Made by a program: the position numbers and the translations under genes. Source: Acidimicrobiaceae bacterium (GTDB lineage: Bacteria > Actinomycetota > Acidimicrobiia > Acidimicrobiales > RAAP-2). From it: DNA of 64,000 nucleotides. The stretch spans positions 124,001 through 188,000 of the forward strand of contig PLZW01000037.1 in the NCBI GenBank assembly GCA_003153575.1, written 5' to 3'. This document shows positions 61,359 to 64,000 of the stretch, piece after piece. Every line of letters begins with the position of its first letter. Position 1 is the stretch's first letter. The notes under the pieces are model-generated. The model worked only from the letters and a program-made list of their open reading frames with translations. It made no database searches and was not told the DNA's origin.

Positions 61359-61826
61359 TCACCGCCCCCCGGCGAGTCCGTCGGCGTGGGCGGCCAGGCC
61401 GTCGGCGAAGCGCTGCATCATGGCCGGCAGCACCTTGGCCAGGATGCGCCCGGTGCCCGGCCATTTCGGGTCGTAGGTGCCGGCCCACTCGATGTGGGTC
61501 CCGGTGTCGTCGGCGGTCAGGGTGACATCGGCCCGGTAGTTGCGCACCGGGAAGCCGCTCAGGATCCGGTAGGCGAGGTGGCCGGGCGGGTCCCAGGCCA
61601 CGACCTCCTCGCGGGACCCGACGCCGAAGCGGGTGAACTTGCGGATCGCACCCACGCCGTCCGGCACCGGGCTCGCCTCGCGCTCGAGACGGGTGTTGGT
61701 GAGGAACGACCACTCGCTCCAGCGCCGGGCCTCGCCGACCAACGGCCACACCGCGTCGACCGGGGCGCGGGTGGATGCCGTCACCCGGTAGGTGCTCCGC
61801 CCGGTCGACGGGTCCGGAGGGGTCAT
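61359..61826 (-). CDS. SRPBCC-fold polyketide cyclase/dehydrase-like protein
   Basis: The 155-residue protein has the SRPBCC pattern: YRVTASTRAPVDAVWPLVGEARRWSEW at the N-terminus, HIEWAGTY in a late strand, and a long C-terminal helix (RILAKVLPAMMQRFADGLAAH). It resembles Cyc/START-like ligand binders. It follows a second SRPBCC gene with a 4-nt overlap, so the two may form a complex. Function is unknown. Confidence 0.8.
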   Translation of the reverse strand: MTPPDPSTGRSTYRVTASTRAPVDAVWPLVGEARRWSEWSFLTNTRLEREASPVPDGVGAIRKFTRFGVGSREEVVAWDPPGHLAYRILSGFPVRNYRADVTLTADDTGTHIEWAGTYDPKWPGTGRILAKVLPAMMQRFADGLAAHADGLAGGR

Positions 61827-62206
61827 CCCTCGACGTGGGCCTTCAGGGCCTCGAGCGAGCCCTGGTAGACGCCCTGCATCAGGTCGGCCATCTCGTCGGG
61901 GGCGGCGTCGACCACCCAGGTGACACGACTGCCCGAACCGGTCGGGGTCACGGTGATGGTCGCCTCGTGGGATTCGATGGGAACGCCGTCAACGATGGCG
62001 TAGGTGATGGCCCGGGTGGCGTCGTCCCGGGCGATCAGCTTCTCCGTGATGGTCATGCCCATGGTGTCGAGGATGCGGTTCTCGCCCTCCAGCCGGCACG
62101 ACTCCATGCCCGGCATCCACCCCGCGATCCCGCCGAAATCGCCCACCAGCACCCAGACGTCCTCCGGGGTGCCGTCGACGTCGATCTCTGCTGTGCGCTC
62201 AGCCAT
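61823..62206 (-). CDS. SRPBCC-fold protein (Bet v1/START-like)
   Basis: The 127-residue protein starts with TAEIDVDGTPEDVWVLVGDFGGIAGWMPGM, the usual first strand and helices, and ends in a helix (DEMADLMQGVYQGSLEALKAHVEG). It is first in a two-gene SRPBCC pair, and its stop overlaps the next gene's start by 4 nt (61823-61826). Ligand unknown. Confidence 0.8.
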   Translation of the reverse strand: MAERTAEIDVDGTPEDVWVLVGDFGGIAGWMPGMESCRLEGENRILDTMGMTITEKLIARDDATRAITYAIVDGVPIESHEATITVTPTGSGSRVTWVVDAAPDEMADLMQGVYQGSLEALKAHVEG

Positions 62207-62328
62207 GGTGCTCCTTCAGGTCTGGTCCGCTGTCGGACGGTCGGGGTGTGGGCCCCCGGCCTGTGGGGCCGGCGGCGGACCGATGGTAGGCGCGCCCGCC
62301 CCGGTGCTCCACCGCTAGCGTCACGGCC

Positions 62329-63147
62329 ATGACCGGCCCGGATCGCGCCAACGACGACGTCGACGCCCTGTTCGTGCCGGACGGTCCCCGGCTGGTGCCG
62401 ACCGACCGGGCGCGCGGCCCGTGGTCGCCGGACGCACTCCATGGCGGCCCGGTGGCCGCCGCCGTGGCCCGGGCCACCGAGCGGAGTGTGCCGGCCGACG
62501 ACAGCATGCGGACGACCCGACTGACCCTCGAGCTCCTGCGACCGGTCGGGACGGCGCCCATGACGGTGACCGGTGCCGTGGTGCGCCCGGGTCGTCGGGT
62601 CCAGGTCGTCGACACCGTGGTGGAGCAGGGCGGCGTCGAGGTCGCCTGGGGCCGCGCGGTGCGGATCCGCGTGGATCCGGACCTCGACCCGCCCGAGCCG
62701 GCCACCCCCGAGGACCCCGCACCCGACCCACCCGAACGCGGCACCGAGGTGCCCTCACCATGGAGCCTCTACCGCGCCTTCCACAATGCGGGCGTCGGGA
62801 TCCGGTACGTCTCGGGGCGACTCGGCGAACCGGGCCCGGCGACCGCCTGGTTCCGACTGCTGGTGCCCGTCGTGGCCGGCGAGGAGCCGAGCCCCGAGCA
62901 GCGCGCGGTGGCCGTGTCCGACTTCGGGAACGGGATCAGCTCCGAGCTCGACGTCGCCGCCAGCGTCTTCATCAACCCCGACCTGACCGTCCACCTGGTG
63001 CGGCCCCCCGAGGGCGAGTGGGTCTGCCTGGATGCCCGCACCAGGTTCGGGCCGCCCGGGACGGGCCTGGCCGAGTCCGCCCTGTGGGACACCCGGGGCC
63101 GGATCGGCCGGGCCCTCCAGAGCCTCTACATCGGTGCCCAGCCGTGA
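62329..63147 (+). CDS. Acyl-CoA thioesterase family protein (hotdog fold)
   Basis: The 272-residue protein is a double-hotdog thioesterase of the TesB-like family: GPWSPDALHGGPVAAAVARAT near the N-terminus and a second repeat (VSDFGNGISSELDVAASVFINPDL). The two ends match the acyl-CoA thioesterase layout. The ATG at 62329 starts close to the conserved core. It overlaps the downstream acyl-CoA synthetase by 4 nt, so the pair probably handle acyl-CoA turnover together. Confidence 0.82.
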   Translation: MTGPDRANDDVDALFVPDGPRLVPTDRARGPWSPDALHGGPVAAAVARATERSVPADDSMRTTRLTLELLRPVGTAPMTVTGAVVRPGRRVQVVDTVVEQGGVEVAWGRAVRIRVDPDLDPPEPATPEDPAPDPPERGTEVPSPWSLYRAFHNAGVGIRYVSGRLGEPGPATAWFRLLVPVVAGEEPSPEQRAVAVSDFGNGISSELDVAASVFINPDLTVHLVRPPEGEWVCLDARTRFGPPGTGLAESALWDTRGRIGRALQSLYIGAQP

Positions 63148-64000
63148 CGTTCGACGGCTACCCCGAAGGGACACCGAGCGTCGCCGACCTCCTCCTCGCC
63201 CGGGCCGACGACGACCACCCGGCCGTGGTGTCGCACGACGCGTCCTGGACGTGGTCCGAGTCGGTGGCCGCCAGCGCGGCACGGGCCAGGCTCCTGGCTT
63301 CATGGGACGACCTCGAGCCGCCGCACGTGGGGGTCCTGCTCGGGAACGAACCGGAGTTCCTGTTCTGGCTGGGCGCGGCCGCCCTGGCCGGTGCGGTCGT
63401 GGTCGGGATCAATCCGACGCGGCGGGGCGAGGCTCTGGCCGGCGACGTACGGCGCACAGACTGCCGGATCCTGGTGACCGACGCCGAGGGCGCCGCCCTC
63501 CTCGAGGGCCTCGACACCGGGGTGCCGGCCGACCGCGTGCTGCGGGTCGACGACCCCGGCTACGCCGACCGGGTGGCCGCGCACGCCGGGGTGGCCGCCG
63601 CCGACGTGGTGGCCGCTGTGCGCCCCGACGCGGGCGACCTCTATCTCCTGCTCTTCACCTCGGGCACCACTGGTGCGCCGAAGGCGGTGCGGTGCACCCA
63701 GGGGAGGCTGGCGTCGATCGCCCTCCGGTCGGCCGAGGCCTACGGCTACGACCGCGACGACGTGGCCTACTGCGCCATGCCCCTCTTCCACGGGAACGCG
63801 CTGATGGCGCTGTGGGGGCCGACGCTGTCCGTCGGGGGCACGGTGGCCCTGGCCCGGCGGTTCAGTGCCTCCCAGTTCCTGCCCGACGTGCGGCGTCACG
63901 GCGCCACCACGTTCACCTATGTCGGCAAGGCGCTGGCCTACGTGCTCGCCACCGACGCCTCCGACGACGACGCCAGCTGCACCCTCCGCCGGGGCTTCGG
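63144..64000 (+). CDS. Acyl-CoA synthetase, N-terminal part (runs off window)
   Basis: About 285 codons of an ANL-superfamily acyl-CoA synthetase are visible from GTG 63144. The P-loop LLLFTSGTTGAPKAVRCTQG lies near residue 170, and the following MPLFHGNALMALWGPTL is typical of medium/long-chain acyl-CoA ligases. The frame is open to the window end, so the later motifs are not visible. It is coupled with the thioesterase gene (GTGA). Confidence 0.88.
   Translation, partial: MTFDGYPEGTPSVADLLLARADDDHPAVVSHDASWTWSESVAASAARARLLASWDDLEPPHVGVLLGNEPEFLFWLGAAALAGAVVVGINPTRRGEALAGDVRRTDCRILVTDAEGAALLEGLDTGVPADRVLRVDDPGYADRVAAHAGVAAADVVAAVRPDAGDLYLLLFTSGTTGAPKAVRCTQGRLASIALRSAEAYGYDRDDVAYCAMPLFHGNALMALWGPTLSVGGTVALARRFSASQFLPDVRRHGATTFTYVGKALAYVLATDASDDDASCTLRRGF

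Overview
The window is dense, very GC-rich DNA (about 70% by eye) with short intergenic gaps, frequent GTG starts and long runs of same-strand genes joined by 4-nt ATGA or GTGA overlaps. Together with a complete-looking mycofactocin locus, an Rpf-like transglycosylase domain, a GtrA-fused glycosyltransferase and an MftR-type TetR regulator, this points to an actinobacterium. Weak impressions favour an uncultured lineage such as Acidimicrobiia, but nothing here fixes the class. There are no rRNA or tRNA genes, no CRISPR array and no recognisable transposase. The gene content is chromosomal: catabolism of acyl-CoA, alcohol and keto-acid substrates plus redox and envelope functions.

Layout. 1-2,959: a MarR regulator with two ABC exporter half-transporters. 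3,018-8,591: a tightly overlapped operon for a four-subunit 2-oxoacid:ferredoxin oxidoreductase, a D-2-hydroxyacid dehydrogenase, a TIM-barrel sugar isomerase and a Gfo/Idh/MocA dehydrogenase. 8,634-11,194: an acyl-CoA synthetase divergent from a TetR regulator and a cupin; the same 15-bp element overlaps the promoter regions of both the synthetase and the oxidoreductase operon. 11,289-16,931: an acyl-CoA and amidohydrolase catabolic group (enoyl-CoA hydratase, amidohydrolase, acyl-CoA synthetase, SRPBCC protein, nitroreductase). 17,029-29,024: mixed genes (LppX-like protein, esterase lipoprotein, aldehyde dehydrogenase, divergent PRPP synthetase, MMPL transporter, phosphatase, aminotransferase, acyl-CoA dehydrogenase, acetyltransferase).

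29,045-35,118: two membrane glycosyltransferases and a two-component system, with matching 11-bp-period direct repeats upstream of each unit. 35,390-38,928: a five-gene electron-transfer operon (anchored Thr-rich protein, ApbE flavin transferase, ferric-reductase-like membrane protein, NuoF-like protein, ferredoxin). 38,953-44,061: a TAP-like hydrolase, a DUF1800/DUF1501 deletion remnant, a cold-shock protein and small accessory genes. 44,062-44,741 is a lower-GC non-coding stretch.

44,742-59,877 is the centrepiece, a mycofactocin locus. mftR diverges from mftA, and the mftA strand continues through mftB, mftC, two OYE-type iron-sulfur flavoproteins, two SDRs, a full ETF/FixCX set (etfA, fixC, fixX, etfB), mftE and mftF. 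A nicotinoprotein alcohol dehydrogenase lies just beyond mftR. No mftD or mftG is present. A plausible reading is that mycofactocin takes electrons from the alcohol dehydrogenase and SDRs, and that the OYE proteins and ETF/FixCX pass them to quinone. Downstream are a 5'-methylthioadenosine/guanine-deaminase-type amidohydrolase, two SRPBCC proteins, an acyl-CoA thioesterase and a truncated acyl-CoA synthetase at the window edge.
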